DNA of 64,000 nt from Comamonas denitrificans (GTDB lineage: Bacteria > Pseudomonadota > Gammaproteobacteria > Burkholderiales > Burkholderiaceae_C). The position numbers and the translations under genes are program-made. The stretch covers positions 95,429 through 159,428 of the forward strand of contig NZ_JAFNME010000004.1 in the NCBI RefSeq assembly GCF_017368815.1. The letters run 5' to 3'. Within the stretch, counting starts at the first letter, position 1, and each line of letters starts with the position of its first letter. This document shows positions 45,224-57,689 of the stretch, piece after piece. A model generated the notes under the pieces. It was not told where the DNA came from and did not search any database. It worked only from the letters and a program-made list of their open reading frames with translations.

Positions 45224-46594
45224 TTAGCGGCGCATCAGCGCCTCAATGGCATCGACTTCCACGGGCACGTCGCGCGTGAGCAGCTCGCAGCCGGTGGCGG
45301 TGACCACGGCATCGTCTTCGATGCGGATGCCAATGTGGTGAAAGTGCGCGGGCACGCCCTCGGCCGGGCGGATGTACAGGCCCGGCTCAATGGTCAGGCA
45401 CATGCCGGGGCGCAGGATGCGGCTGGGGCGGCTGCCGTCGGGGTGGGCGGCAGCGCCGGGTTCGGTGTAGCTGCCGCAGTCGTGGACGTCCATGCCCAGC
45501 CAGTGGCTGGTGCGGTGCATGTAGAACGGGGCGTAGGCTTTGTTGGCGATGATGTCCTGGGCGCTGCCGTGCTGGTGGGCATTGAGCAGGCCCAGATCGA
45601 GCAGCCCCTGGGCTAGCACGGCCACGGTGGCCTCGTGCGGGTCGGTAAAGCGGTTGCCCGCGCGGGTGGCGGCAATGGCCGCTTGCTGGCTGGCCAGCAC
45701 CAGTTGGTACACATCGCGCTGCGGGCCGCTGAAGCGGCCATTGGCGGGAAAGGTGCGGGTGATGTCGGCGGCGTAGCCATCGAGCTCGCAACCCGCGTCA
45801 ATCAGCACCAGGTCGCCATCGCGCACGGGCGTGTTGCCGGCGCGGTAGTGCAGCACGCAGGCGTTGGCCCCGGCGGCGACGATGCTGTCGTAGGCCACGC
45901 CCTGGGCGCCGCCCTGGCGAAATGCGTGCAACAGCTCGGCATCCAGGTGGTATTCGCGCACGTCCTCACCCGCTCGCAGCATGCGGGCGCTGGTTTGCAT
46001 GGCCCGCATGTGGGCGCTAGCGCTGATGGTGGCGGCGCGGCGCAGGGTGGCCAGCTCGTGCGGGTCTTTGATGAGGCGCATTTCATCGAGCAGCTGGCAC
46101 AGGTCGCCCTGCTGGGCGGGGCACAGCACCCCGGCACGGGCCCGTTGGCGCACGGGGGTGATCCAGCGCTCGATTTGCGCGGCCAGGCCGTCGTGGGTGG
46201 CAAAGGGCCACCAAATGCATTGCTGGTTGTCCAGCAGGGGGGGCAGGTGCGCGTCGATCTCGGTGTTGGCGTAGGCGGCATCCAGCCCCAGGGCGGCGGG
46301 CGCGGCTTGGGGGCCGAGGCGGTAGCCGTCCCAAATTTCGCGCTCGATGTCTTTGGGCTGGCAAAACAAGGTGGCGCGGCCCTCGGCGGTGAGCACCAGG
46401 GTGGCACCCGGCTCGGTAAAACCGGTCAGGTAAAAAAAGTAACTGTCGTGCCGGTACAGGTAAAAGTTGTCGCGGTTGCGCTGGCGCTCGGGCGCGGTGG
46501 GGATGATGGCGATGCCGCCAGCGCCCAGTTGGGCGGCCAGTTGGGCGCGGCGCTGGGCATACACATCCAGGGGGTAGGCAGTGGAGCAGGTCAT
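45224..46594 (-). CDS. pepP: Xaa-Pro aminopeptidase (aminopeptidase P)
   Basis: Cleaves N-terminal residues that precede proline. 456 residues. The pita-bread metallopeptidase domain supplies two Mn ligands in VLIDAGCELDGYAADITRTF (about residue 270), His in HRTSHWLGMDVHD, Glu in CLTIEPGLY and Glu in GIRIEDDAVVT. N-terminal creatinase-like domain at about residues 1-170. Confidence 0.95.
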   Translation of the reverse strand: MTCSTAYPLDVYAQRRAQLAAQLGAGGIAIIPTAPERQRNRDNFYLYRHDSYFFYLTGFTEPGATLVLTAEGRATLFCQPKDIEREIWDGYRLGPQAAPAALGLDAAYANTEIDAHLPPLLDNQQCIWWPFATHDGLAAQIERWITPVRQRARAGVLCPAQQGDLCQLLDEMRLIKDPHELATLRRAATISASAHMRAMQTSARMLRAGEDVREYHLDAELLHAFRQGGAQGVAYDSIVAAGANACVLHYRAGNTPVRDGDLVLIDAGCELDGYAADITRTFPANGRFSGPQRDVYQLVLASQQAAIAATRAGNRFTDPHEATVAVLAQGLLDLGLLNAHQHGSAQDIIANKAYAPFYMHRTSHWLGMDVHDCGSYTEPGAAAHPDGSRPSRILRPGMCLTIEPGLYIRPAEGVPAHFHHIGIRIEDDAVVTATGCELLTRDVPVEVDAIEALMRR

Positions 46595-46602
46595 ATTAAA
46601 AA

Positions 46603-46622
46603 AATAGCTTGTTGCGCTGATA
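46603..46622. repeat. Dispersed palindromic repeat copy, degenerate, between pepP and uvrA
   Basis: ATAGCTTGTTGCGCTGATAG-type sequence fitting the inverted consensus with mismatches in a 65-base gap. Confidence 0.5.
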
Positions 46623-46659
46623 GATCAATGAATTCAAGGCAATTAAATAGTAAAACCTT

Positions 46660-49665
<3,006 letters not shown>

Positions 49666-49679
49666 GCTGCAAAGAGCCC

Positions 49680-49707
49680 AAAAAAACGCCCCATGATAGA
49701 GGCGTTT
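49680..49707 (-). terminator. Terminator of the chemoreceptor gene (minus strand)
   Basis: On the minus strand AAACGCC-TCTATCATGG-GGCGTTT is followed by further T residues. It lies between the chemoreceptor stop and the uvrA start. Confidence 0.75.
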
Positions 49708-49719
49708 CGCTTTTAGAAC

Positions 49720-49734
49720 GTGAACAGGTTCTTA
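49720..49734. repeat. Degenerate solo end of the MITE-like element
   Basis: GTGAACAGGTTCTTA matches 14 of 15 bases of the terminal repeat core GTGAACACGTTCTTA seen at 19754 and, with one change, at the right end of the 38461 element. Confidence 0.45.
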
Positions 49735-49762
49735 CAGCTGGCAACGGGCCAGCGCCCGCGGC

Positions 49763-51382
49763 TTATGGCCGGTAGCCCAGGGCCGGGGCGTTGCCAGTGG
49801 CCAGCTGGCCACCGTCTTGCGGGCGATCTTGCAAACGAAAGACGCTGACGGTCTGCACCAGTTGGTGCGATTGGGTTTGCAGGCTGGCCGCAGCGGCGGC
49901 CATTTCCTCGACCAGGGCCGCGTTTTGCTGCGTCACCTGGTCCATCTGGGTGATGGCCTCTCCGATCTGGTCCACGCCCTCGCGTTGCTCGCGGCTGGCG
50001 GCGCTGATCTCGCCCATGATGTCGGTCACGCGGCGGATGGCGGCCACCACTTCCTGCATGGTGTTGCCCGCCTGATCGACCAGCACGCGCCCTTCATCGA
50101 CGTGGGTCACGCTGTCGTGGATGAGCTGCTTGATCTGGCGTGCCGCCTCGGCGCTGCGCCCGGCCAGGGCCCGCACTTCGCTGGCCACCACGGCAAAGCC
50201 CCGGCCCTGCTCACCGGCGCGGGCCGCCTCCACGGCGGCGTTCAGCGCCAGGATGTTGGTTTGGAAGGCAATGGAGTCGATCACGCCGATGATGTCGCCG
50301 ATCTTGGTCGAGTCCGCGTGGATGCTTTGCATGATGTGCACCACCTGCTCCACCGTCTGCCCGCCCTGGTCGGCAATGCGGCTGGCGTTGTTGGCCATCT
50401 GGTTGGCCTGGGCGGCGTTGTCGGCGTTGTGGCGCACGGTGGCACCCAGCTCTTCCATGGAGGCGGCGGTTTGCTCCAGGGCGCTGGCCTGGCTTTCGGT
50501 GCGGGCCGAAAGGTCGTGGTTGCCATGCGCAATCTCGGCACTTGCCGAGGCCACACCATCCGCACCGTGGCGCACCTGGCCGACGATGCGGGCCATGCTC
50601 TCTTGCATCTGCAAGATGCCGTGCAGCACGCTGCCATCATGCACGCGCTGCTGCTGGCTGCGCACGGCCAAATCCCCTTTGGCCACGGCATGCACCAGGG
50701 TGTTCAGCGTGGTGGGCTCATCGCCCAATTGGCGCATGATGCTGCGCGAAATCAGCCAGATGGTGACGGCCAGCAAGAGGGTGAATGCGCTGCCAATGAG
50801 CAAGGCCTCGACCATGCGCTTGAGGAACAGGGCCTGCACGTCATCGACATACACCCCAGAGCCCACCACCCAGCCCCAGGGGGCGTAGCCCTTGACGTAG
50901 GAGACTTTGGCCACCGGCTGGTCGTGCCCCGGCTTGGGCCAGAGGTATTCGACAAAGCCCTGTCCGTCTTTCTTCACCGTATCGACAAACGAGACAAACA
51001 GGTGCTTGCCCGTGGGGTCGGTGGTGCCGCTCAAGTCCTTGCCGTCCAGCTCGGGGCGGATGGGGTGCATCAGCATGTGCACCTGCATGTCATTCACCCA
51101 GAAGTACTCCCCCTCGCCATAGCGCAGCTTGCCGATGGCCTTGAGTGCCCGCTCTTTGGCCACCTCCTCGGGCAAATCCTGGCTCTTGGCCAGATCGTGG
51201 TAGTGCGAGGCAATGCCGGTGGCAATATCGACCATGCCTTTGAGGTTGTTTGAGCGCTCTGCCATGAGCAAAGTGCGCTCAGAAAACATCAAGGTGACCA
51301 CCACCACCAGCAAGCCAAAGGCTGAGAGCACCACGGCGGTCATTAACCGGTTGGCAACGCTAAAACGGGTAAGAAACTGCAT
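49763..51382 (-). CDS. Methyl-accepting chemotaxis protein with single Cache sensor
   Basis: 539 residues from ATG 51382; an upstream in-frame start at 51448 adds 22 residues. Membrane helix at about 13-33, periplasmic single-Cache domain ([20 protein letters not shown], then [17 protein letters not shown]), second helix near 190-210, HAMP, and a cytoplasmic signalling domain whose hairpin tip is [20 protein letters not shown]. No CheR-docking pentapeptide ends the protein. No che genes are nearby. Ligand unknown. Confidence 0.93.
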   Translation of the reverse strand: MQFLTRFSVANRLMTAVVLSAFGLLVVVVTLMFSERTLLMAERSNNLKGMVDIATGIASHYHDLAKSQDLPEEVAKERALKAIGKLRYGEGEYFWVNDMQVHMLMHPIRPELDGKDLSGTTDPTGKHLFVSFVDTVKKDGQGFVEYLWPKPGHDQPVAKVSYVKGYAPWGWVVGSGVYVDDVQALFLKRMVEALLIGSAFTLLLAVTIWLISRSIMRQLGDEPTTLNTLVHAVAKGDLAVRSQQQRVHDGSVLHGILQMQESMARIVGQVRHGADGVASASAEIAHGNHDLSARTESQASALEQTAASMEELGATVRHNADNAAQANQMANNASRIADQGGQTVEQVVHIMQSIHADSTKIGDIIGVIDSIAFQTNILALNAAVEAARAGEQGRGFAVVASEVRALAGRSAEAARQIKQLIHDSVTHVDEGRVLVDQAGNTMQEVVAAIRRVTDIMGEISAASREQREGVDQIGEAITQMDQVTQQNAALVEEMAAAAASLQTQSHQLVQTVSVFRLQDRPQDGGQLATGNAPALGYRP

Positions 51383-51564
51383 GCTTGAATTTCCAAGTTG
51401 AAAAATACGGTAAAACGAACGGACTGAGGTGTACTCGGTAGAGGACAAAATCAGTTTGATTTAAGCGAAGGTTTTTTGGCCCATTCCTGGGGTATTCCAG
51501 AATGCGCACGGCTTTTTTAAGAATTACAGACAATAGTCCTTCACTTTCTGCCCGCAATAGGCGC

Positions 51565-52827
51565 ATGCCCTTGGTAAATCGCGTGACTGCTTCCCCTTCT
51601 TCCTCCTCGGCCGCTACGGCCCCTTCCGCCCCCGACACCATGACCCGGCAAGAGCTGCGCTCCAGCGGTAGCTTGGCGCTGATTTTTGCGCTGCGCATGC
51701 TGGGTCTTTTTCTGGTGCTGCCTGTGTTTGCGCTGGAGGCGCAGCATTATGCAGGCGGCAACGACCCGGCCATGGTGGGCTTGGCCCTGGGCATGTACGG
51801 CCTGACGCAGGCGGTCTTTCAATTGCCGCTGGGCTTGGCTTCAGACCGCTTTGGCCGCAAAAAAGTCATCATCGTGGGGCTGCTGGTGTTTGCCCTGGGC
51901 AGCTTGGTTGCCGCGCTGGCCGATTCGCTCATGGGCCTGGTCTGGGGCCGCGCCTTGCAGGGCGCAGGCGCAGTTTCAGCGGCCGTCACGGCCCTGTTGG
52001 CCGATCTCACGCGCGACAGTGTGCGCACCAAGGCCATGGCCATGGTGGGCGGCAGCATTGCGCTGATGTTTTCGCTGGCGCTGGTGTTGAGCCCGCTGCT
52101 GGCCGGCTGGGTGGGCTTGTCTGGCATTTTTTGGATTACCTTGGCCTTGACGCTGGCCGGCATTGCCGCCGTGCTGTGGGTGGTGCCGCCCGAGCCGGTG
52201 CAGCACACCGCCATGCCCCGTGGGCGTTTTGCTGATTTGCTGGCCTACCCGGATTTGCTGCGCCTGAATGTGGGCGTGTTCGTCTTGCACACCGTGCAAA
52301 TGGCCATGTGGGTGGCCGTGCCCACTCTGTTGGTGCAAGCGGGCTTGGTCAAAACGGCGCACTGGCAGGTGTACCTGCCCGCCGTGCTGTTGTCATTTGC
52401 TGCCTTGGGGCGCTTGTTCGCGATGGAGCGCAAGGGCCAGTTGCGCTCGGCCTTGCTACTGGCCATCGTGCTGGTGCTGCTGGTGCAGGCCGGGCTGGGA
52501 GCGCTGACGCTGGCGGGCGATGCGCCCTCGCTGTGGCTGCTGGGCGCGGCCATGCTGGTGTTCTTTATCGGCTTCAACATGCTGGAGGCCACCCAGCCCA
52601 GCCTGGTCTCGCGCATGGCCCCCGACCGCCTGCGCGGCGCGGCCCTGGGGGCGTACAACACGCTGCAATCACTGGGCTTGTTTGCCGGGGGATTTTTGGG
52701 CGGCTGGCTCTCGCGCCATGGCAGCCTGACCGGGGTGTTTGCAGCCACGGCCTTGCTGTGTGTGGTCTGGCTGGTGGTGACGTGGCCGCTGCAGCCCATC
52801 GGGCGCAATGCAGGCAAAACCACATAA
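51565..52827 (+). CDS. Major facilitator superfamily transporter (YajR-like efflux type)
   Basis: 12-helix inner-membrane transporter of about 420 residues. The loop 2-3 signature reads GLASDRFGRKKVII. Start uncertain: ATG 51565 leaves a 25-residue Ser/Ala/Pro-rich leader, ATG 51640 (MTRQELRSSGSLALIFALRM) begins right before helix 1. In betaproteobacteria an MFS gene of this type often stands between uvrA and ssb; here the order is changed. Substrate unknown. Confidence 0.85.
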   Translation: MPLVNRVTASPSSSSAATAPSAPDTMTRQELRSSGSLALIFALRMLGLFLVLPVFALEAQHYAGGNDPAMVGLALGMYGLTQAVFQLPLGLASDRFGRKKVIIVGLLVFALGSLVAALADSLMGLVWGRALQGAGAVSAAVTALLADLTRDSVRTKAMAMVGGSIALMFSLALVLSPLLAGWVGLSGIFWITLALTLAGIAAVLWVVPPEPVQHTAMPRGRFADLLAYPDLLRLNVGVFVLHTVQMAMWVAVPTLLVQAGLVKTAHWQVYLPAVLLSFAALGRLFAMERKGQLRSALLLAIVLVLLVQAGLGALTLAGDAPSLWLLGAAMLVFFIGFNMLEATQPSLVSRMAPDRLRGAALGAYNTLQSLGLFAGGFLGGWLSRHGSLTGVFAATALLCVVWLVVTWPLQPIGRNAGKTT

Positions 52828-52829
52828 AA

Positions 52830-52910
52830 AGAGCTGCTTACGCTTGTATTTATTAGAAATTTTGATTTTTAAAGCCTGATATCCTTTTAATCAAGGCGCA
52901 AGCAGCTATT
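52830..52910. repeat. Inverted pair of dispersed repeat copies between converging genes
   Basis: AGCTGCTTACGCTTG (52832-52846) and CAAGGCGCAAGCAGCT (52892-52907) face each other around 45 AT-rich bases. They can fold into a long hairpin flanked by A- and T-runs, so the pair may act as a bidirectional terminator for the MFS gene and the 99-residue gene. Confidence 0.65.
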
Positions 52911-52914
52911 GTTT

Positions 52915-53214
52915 TTAAAGTGGTTGCGGCTGGCTTTCCAGCTGTTCCCGGGCTTTTTCTACCCAGCCGTACAGGTTGTCGTGCAGCTCTTGCTGGTTGA
53001 ACGTGCAGCTTTCTTCGGCGGCCAGGGTGCTCGCTTCTAGGCGATCCAGCAGTGCCAGCAGCACCTCGCCGTAGCGCGGCGGCAGGCTGTCCAGCAGTGC
53101 GCTCGAGGCGCGGGCTTGTTCGCTGAGCGCACTGGCGCTGATGGCGCATTCCTCGTAGCGCAGCAGGTTGTCGTGCAGGGCTTGCAGTTGCATCAGGGCG
53201 TGGCTGGTGGTCAT
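52915..53214 (-). CDS. Small helical protein of unknown function
   Basis: 99 residues, predicted all-helical and cytoplasmic, with GGAGG directly upstream of the ATG, which supports real translation. It begins MTTSHALMQLQALHDNLLRY and has two Cys (YEECAIS, EESCTFN). No family is recognised. It diverges from proA over a 107-base gap. Confidence 0.6.
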   Translation of the reverse strand: MTTSHALMQLQALHDNLLRYEECAISASALSEQARASSALLDSLPPRYGEVLLALLDRLEASTLAAEESCTFNQQELHDNLYGWVEKAREQLESQPQPL

Positions 53215-53321
53215 GGTGCGTCCTCCTGGGGGTGTCAGTCGTTGAAACAGTGTAGGCCGTCGGCGCGCAATGTGGGGGCTTCAAGCCCGCGCAAGGGGGC
53301 GATCTCGGTGAAAATCCGCAC

Positions 53322-54614
53322 ATGACTTGCACTGCTTCCACGGTTTCTACCGCTGACCTCATGTTCACCCTGGGCACCCAGGCCAAAGCCGCTGCGGCGC
53401 TGATGGCCAAAGCCCCGGCCGATCGCAAAAACCAGGCCTTGCGCGTGTTGGCGCATTTGCTGCGCACCCAGGGGGCGGCGCTGGCTGCGCACAACGCCCA
53501 AGACATTGAGCGCGCCCAGGCCGCCGGCTTGGCCGCGCCCATGGTTGATCGCCTGCGCCTGACCCCGCAGGTGCTGGAGACCTGCGCCCAGGGCTGCGAG
53601 CAGCTGGCGGCCATGCCCGACATCATTGGCGAAATCATGGGCATGAAGCAGCAGCCCAGCGGCATCCGCGTGGGCCAGATGCGTGTGCCCATTGGCGTGT
53701 TCGGCATGATTTACGAAAGCCGTCCGAATGTGACGATTGAAGCGGCCAGTTTGTCGATCAAAAGCGGCAATGCCTGCATTTTGCGCGGCGGCTCGGAGGC
53801 GCTGGCCTCCAACCAGGCGCTGGCGGCCCTGGTCACGCAAGCGCTGCGCGCGGCCGATCTGCCCGAGCATGGCGTGCAGTTGGTGCCCACCACCGACCGC
53901 GCGGCCGTGGGGGCGCTGATTACCATGCCGCAGTTTGTCGATGTGATCATTCCGCGCGGCGGCAAGGGCTTGATTGAGCGCATCAGCGCCGAGGCCAAGG
54001 TGCCCGTCATCAAGCATTTGGACGGCAATTGCCACACGTATGTGGATGATCCGTGCGACCTGGACATGGCCGTGACCGTGACGGACAACGCCAAAACGCA
54101 AAAATTCAGCCCCTGCAACGCCAGCGAAAGCTTGCTGGTGGCGCGCGGTGTGGCCGCCCAATTCTTGCCGCGCATCGGTGCCATCTTTGCCCAAAAGGGA
54201 ATAGAAATGCGCGTTTGCCCCGCCAGTAAAGCGCTACTAGCTCCTATTTTTGGTGCTAATGTGGTCGATGCCACTGAGGAGGATTGGCGTACTGAGTACC
54301 TGGGGCCAATCATCAGCATCCGCATCGTGGAGGGACTGGAGGCGGCCATTGCGCACATCAACCGCTATTCCAGCGGCCACACCGAGGCGATTTTGACGCG
54401 CGACCACCTGCATGCGCAGCAGTTTTTGCGCGAGGTCGATTCCAGCAGCGTCATGGTCAATACCAGCACCCGCTTTGCCGATGGGTTTGAATACGGCCTG
54501 GGGGCGGAGATTGGCATCAGCACCGATAAATTCCACGCCCGTGGGCCGGTGGGGATGGAGGGGCTGACCTCGCTGAAATACATTGTGTTGGGCGAAGGCC
54601 AAGTGCGCCGGTAA
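53322..54614 (+). CDS. proA: Glutamate-5-semialdehyde dehydrogenase (gamma-glutamyl phosphate reductase)
   Basis: Second step of proline synthesis from glutamate. 430 residues. The ALDH-like catalytic Cys is in [14 protein letters not shown] (about residue 265); other signatures are [20 protein letters not shown] and [21 protein letters not shown] copy-like stretch of the dispersed repeat (AAAGCGCTACTAGCTCCTAT, 54228-54247) is embedded in frame and encodes SKALLAPIF. proB is not adjacent. Confidence 0.96.
   Translation: MTCTASTVSTADLMFTLGTQAKAAAALMAKAPADRKNQALRVLAHLLRTQGAALAAHNAQDIERAQAAGLAAPMVDRLRLTPQVLETCAQGCEQLAAMPDIIGEIMGMKQQPSGIRVGQMRVPIGVFGMIYESRPNVTIEAASLSIKSGNACILRGGSEALASNQALAALVTQALRAADLPEHGVQLVPTTDRAAVGALITMPQFVDVIIPRGGKGLIERISAEAKVPVIKHLDGNCHTYVDDPCDLDMAVTVTDNAKTQKFSPCNASESLLVARGVAAQFLPRIGAIFAQKGIEMRVCPASKALLAPIFGANVVDATEEDWRTEYLGPIISIRIVEGLEAAIAHINRYSSGHTEAILTRDHLHAQQFLREVDSSSVMVNTSTRFADGFEYGLGAEIGISTDKFHARGPVGMEGLTSLKYIVLGEGQVRR
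54228..54251. repeat. Dispersed palindromic repeat embedded in proA
   Basis: AAAGCGCTACTAGCTCCTAT matches the consensus with mismatches; it is locally AT-richer than the rest of proA and sits in frame. Confidence 0.5.
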
Positions 54615-54658
54615 ACCGGCTGGACCATAAAGCAAGGCTGGCGCAAGCCAGAAATGCG

Positions 54659-56122
54659 ATGAAAATCATTATCTTGGGGGCGGGTCGCGTGGGCTATAGC
54701 GTGGCCGAAAGCCTGGTGTCTGAGCGCAATGACATCACGGTGATCGACACCAATGCCCAGCGTCTGCGTGAGCTGCAAGAGCGCTTTGATCTGCGCTGTG
54801 TTCTGGGCAATGGCATTGATGCCAAGGTGCTGAGTGAAGCGGGCGCACGCGATACCGATTTGCTCATCGCCTGTGCGGCCCAGGACGAGACCAATCTGGT
54901 CTGCTGCAAGATCGCCCACATGCTCTACAACATTCCGACGCGGATTGCGCGGGTGCGCTCCTCGGGCTTTGAGGTGGAGCAGCCGCTGATGGGGCCCGAA
55001 GGCTTTGCGGTCGATGCCATCATTTGCCCCGAGGCATCGCTGACCCGTTACATCAGCAAGCTCATTGAGTTCCCCGCGTCGCTGCAGGTGCGCAGCTTTG
55101 CCGGGGGGCGGGCTTGCCTGGCCTCGGTGCGGGCACGGCTGGGGGCGCAGGGAACGGGGCTGACGATTGAGGCACTGCGCACCCATATCCCGCAGCTGCA
55201 TCTGCGTGTGGTGGCAATTTACCGGCGTTTTGCCGATGGCCCGGACCGCTTTGTGCGCTGCGATGGCCGCACGCGCATCGAACCGGGCGATGAGGTGTTT
55301 GTGATTGCCGGGCGCGAGCACCTGAAAGAAATTTTGAAAGTCTTTTACAACGCCCCAGGCATGCCCGCCCGGGTGGTGCGGCGCATCATGATCGCCGGGG
55401 GCAGCTTGGTGGGCCAGCGCTTGGCGCAAGAGCTGGCCAGTGAGGCCAAGGGCTTTCAGATCAAATTGCTGGAATCCAATGCCCAGCTGTGCCAAACCTT
55501 GGCCGCACAACTGCCGCCCGAGGTGTTGGTGCTGCACGGCAGCTTGGGCGATGAAGACTTGCTCATGGAAGAGCACATTGAGGACATCGATTTTTTCCTG
55601 GCACTGGGCGATGATGATGAAAACAACATCATGGCCAGCCTGTTGGCCAAACGCCTGGGCGCGCGGCGCGTGCTGGCGCTGATCAACCAGCGCAGCTACG
55701 CCGATTTGATGCACGGCACGCAGATCGACATTGCCTTGACCCCTTCGCAAGCCATGCTGGGCGAGTTGCTGGCCTATGTGCGCAAAGGCGATGTGCAGGC
55801 GGTGCACAGCCTGCGCCGGGGCGTGGCCGAGGCGCTGGAGCTGGTGGTGCGCGGAGACAAAAAAACCTCCCGCGTGGTCGGTCGCGAGGTGGGCAGCCTG
55901 CGCCTGCCTGAGGATGTGCACATTGGCCTGATCGTGCGCGGTCTGCCCGATGAGCTGGCCGAGACGCAGGCCGATGAGGCCGCCCAGCACGAGCCCGAGG
56001 TGATCTTCCCGCGCTCCGATACGGTCTTGCAAAGCAATGACCACGTTGTGTTTTTCTTGCCGCACAAGCGCCTGGTGGCCGAGGTGGAGCAGCTGTTTCG
56101 CGTCGGTGCGACGTTTTTCTAA
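54659..56122 (+). CDS. trkA: Trk potassium uptake system regulatory NAD-binding subunit
   Basis: Cytoplasmic gating subunit of the TrkH channel. 487 residues with two RCK units: the first nucleotide-binding IIILGAGRVGYSVAESL (residue 3), the second IMIAGGSLVGQRLAQEL (about residue 243), each followed by an RCK_C domain. It lies 9 bases before trkH. Confidence 0.96.
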   Translation: MKIIILGAGRVGYSVAESLVSERNDITVIDTNAQRLRELQERFDLRCVLGNGIDAKVLSEAGARDTDLLIACAAQDETNLVCCKIAHMLYNIPTRIARVRSSGFEVEQPLMGPEGFAVDAIICPEASLTRYISKLIEFPASLQVRSFAGGRACLASVRARLGAQGTGLTIEALRTHIPQLHLRVVAIYRRFADGPDRFVRCDGRTRIEPGDEVFVIAGREHLKEILKVFYNAPGMPARVVRRIMIAGGSLVGQRLAQELASEAKGFQIKLLESNAQLCQTLAAQLPPEVLVLHGSLGDEDLLMEEHIEDIDFFLALGDDDENNIMASLLAKRLGARRVLALINQRSYADLMHGTQIDIALTPSQAMLGELLAYVRKGDVQAVHSLRRGVAEALELVVRGDKKTSRVVGREVGSLRLPEDVHIGLIVRGLPDELAETQADEAAQHEPEVIFPRSDTVLQSNDHVVFFLPHKRLVAEVEQLFRVGATFF

Positions 56123-56131
56123 AGGCCAGCG

Positions 56132-57598
56132 ATGCGCGATGTTTTACCCGTTTTGCGCGTGCTGGGCATGCTGCTGTTGCTGTTTGCGCTGTCGATGTTG
56201 GTGCCTTGGGCGACTTCCTACTACCAGCGCGATGGCGTAACCCTGGTGTGGCCGATGGCCATGGGGCTGACGGCCTTGTTGGGCGTGGCGCTGTGGTGGG
56301 GCTTGTTTCCGTTTAAGCAAGATTTGCAGCCGCGCCATGGGGTGATTTTGGTCACCGTGGCCTGGGTGAGTTTGCCCTTGTGTGGGGCCCTGCCCATCTG
56401 GGGGGTGATGTTTGTCCAGGGCGCACCGATTTCGGTCACCCATGCCTATTTTGAAGCCGTCTCCGGACTGACCACCACGGGGGCCACCGTGCTCTCGGGG
56501 CTGGATGCGTTGCCGGTGTCGCTCAATATGTGGCGCACCTTCTTGCAATGGATGGGGGGGATGGGGATTTTGATTTTGGCCGTGGCCCTGCTGCCGCTGC
56601 TGGGGGTGGGGGGCAGCCAGCTGTTTCGCGCCGAAGCGGCCGGCCCGATCAAAGACACCAAGCTCACCCCGCGCATGGCGGGCACGGCCAAGGGGCTGTG
56701 GGGCGTGTACAGCCTGTTTTCGATTGCCTGCGCGGTGGCGTTTTGGCTGGGTGGGATGGCCCCACTGGATGCGGTGATGCACATGTTTGCCACGGTGAGC
56801 TTAGGGGGGCTGTCGCCCCACGATGCCAGTTTTGGATTTTTTCAATCGCCGCTGCTGGAGGGCATCGCGCTGATTTTTATGCTGCTGGCCAGCTGCAATT
56901 TTGCGCTGTACTTTATTGCGCTGCGCAAAGGCAACTGGCGCACCCTGTGGAACGACCCGGAGATGCGGGCCACCATTGGCGTGCTGCTGGGCGGTGGGGT
57001 GTTGGTGGCGCTGCTGCTGTGGGCCAAGGGTGTGTACGGGCCGCTGGAGGCCCTGCGCTACGGGATGTTTCAGGTGGTCTCAGTGGCCACCACCACCGGC
57101 TTTGCCACGACCGATTACCTGACGTGGCCGGTGTTTGCCCCGGTGCTGATGCTGTTTTTATCCGGGGTGGCCACCAGTGCGGGCTCTACCGGGGGCGGCA
57201 TCAAGATGATGCGCATGCTGATCTTGTTCCAACAAGCCCGGCGCGAAATGACCCGCCTGGTGCATCCCCGCGCGGTGCAGCCGGTGGTGGTGGGCGGCAA
57301 GGTGATTGAGCACCCGATGATTTTTTCGGTGCTGGCGTTTATGCTGGTTTATGGGGCCACCATCATTGTGCTCAGCATGGTGCTGTTGCTGACCGATTTG
57401 GACCCCGTCACCGCGTTCTCTGCCGTGGTGGCCAGCGTGCACTGCACTGGGCCGGGGCTGGGGGCCTTGGGGCCAGCGTCCAACTACGCGGTGCTTACGG
57501 ATTTTCAGATTTGGGTATGCACCCTGGGTATGCTATTGGGGCGGCTGGAGATTTTGAGCTTCATGGCCTTGCTGACGCCCGCATTTTGGCGGCGCTGA
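56132..57598 (+). CDS. trkH: Trk potassium uptake channel subunit
   Basis: K+-translocating inner-membrane subunit of the Trk system, 488 residues. Four pore-loop repeats can be located, including VSGLTTTGATVLSG (about residue 110), ATVSLGGLSPHDASFGFF and VATTTGFATTDY. The gating loop STGGGIKMMRM is present. It forms an operon with trkA. Confidence 0.95.
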   Translation: MRDVLPVLRVLGMLLLLFALSMLVPWATSYYQRDGVTLVWPMAMGLTALLGVALWWGLFPFKQDLQPRHGVILVTVAWVSLPLCGALPIWGVMFVQGAPISVTHAYFEAVSGLTTTGATVLSGLDALPVSLNMWRTFLQWMGGMGILILAVALLPLLGVGGSQLFRAEAAGPIKDTKLTPRMAGTAKGLWGVYSLFSIACAVAFWLGGMAPLDAVMHMFATVSLGGLSPHDASFGFFQSPLLEGIALIFMLLASCNFALYFIALRKGNWRTLWNDPEMRATIGVLLGGGVLVALLLWAKGVYGPLEALRYGMFQVVSVATTTGFATTDYLTWPVFAPVLMLFLSGVATSAGSTGGGIKMMRMLILFQQARREMTRLVHPRAVQPVVVGGKVIEHPMIFSVLAFMLVYGATIIVLSMVLLLTDLDPVTAFSAVVASVHCTGPGLGALGPASNYAVLTDFQIWVCTLGMLLGRLEILSFMALLTPAFWRR

Positions 57599-57689
57599 GG
57601 ATGTGGCTCGGGCCCAGGGAGGAACAAATACTGCCCCAAGCAGGTCAGCACTCCCTACAATCAGCCTCCATTGTCTATAGAGGGCATTC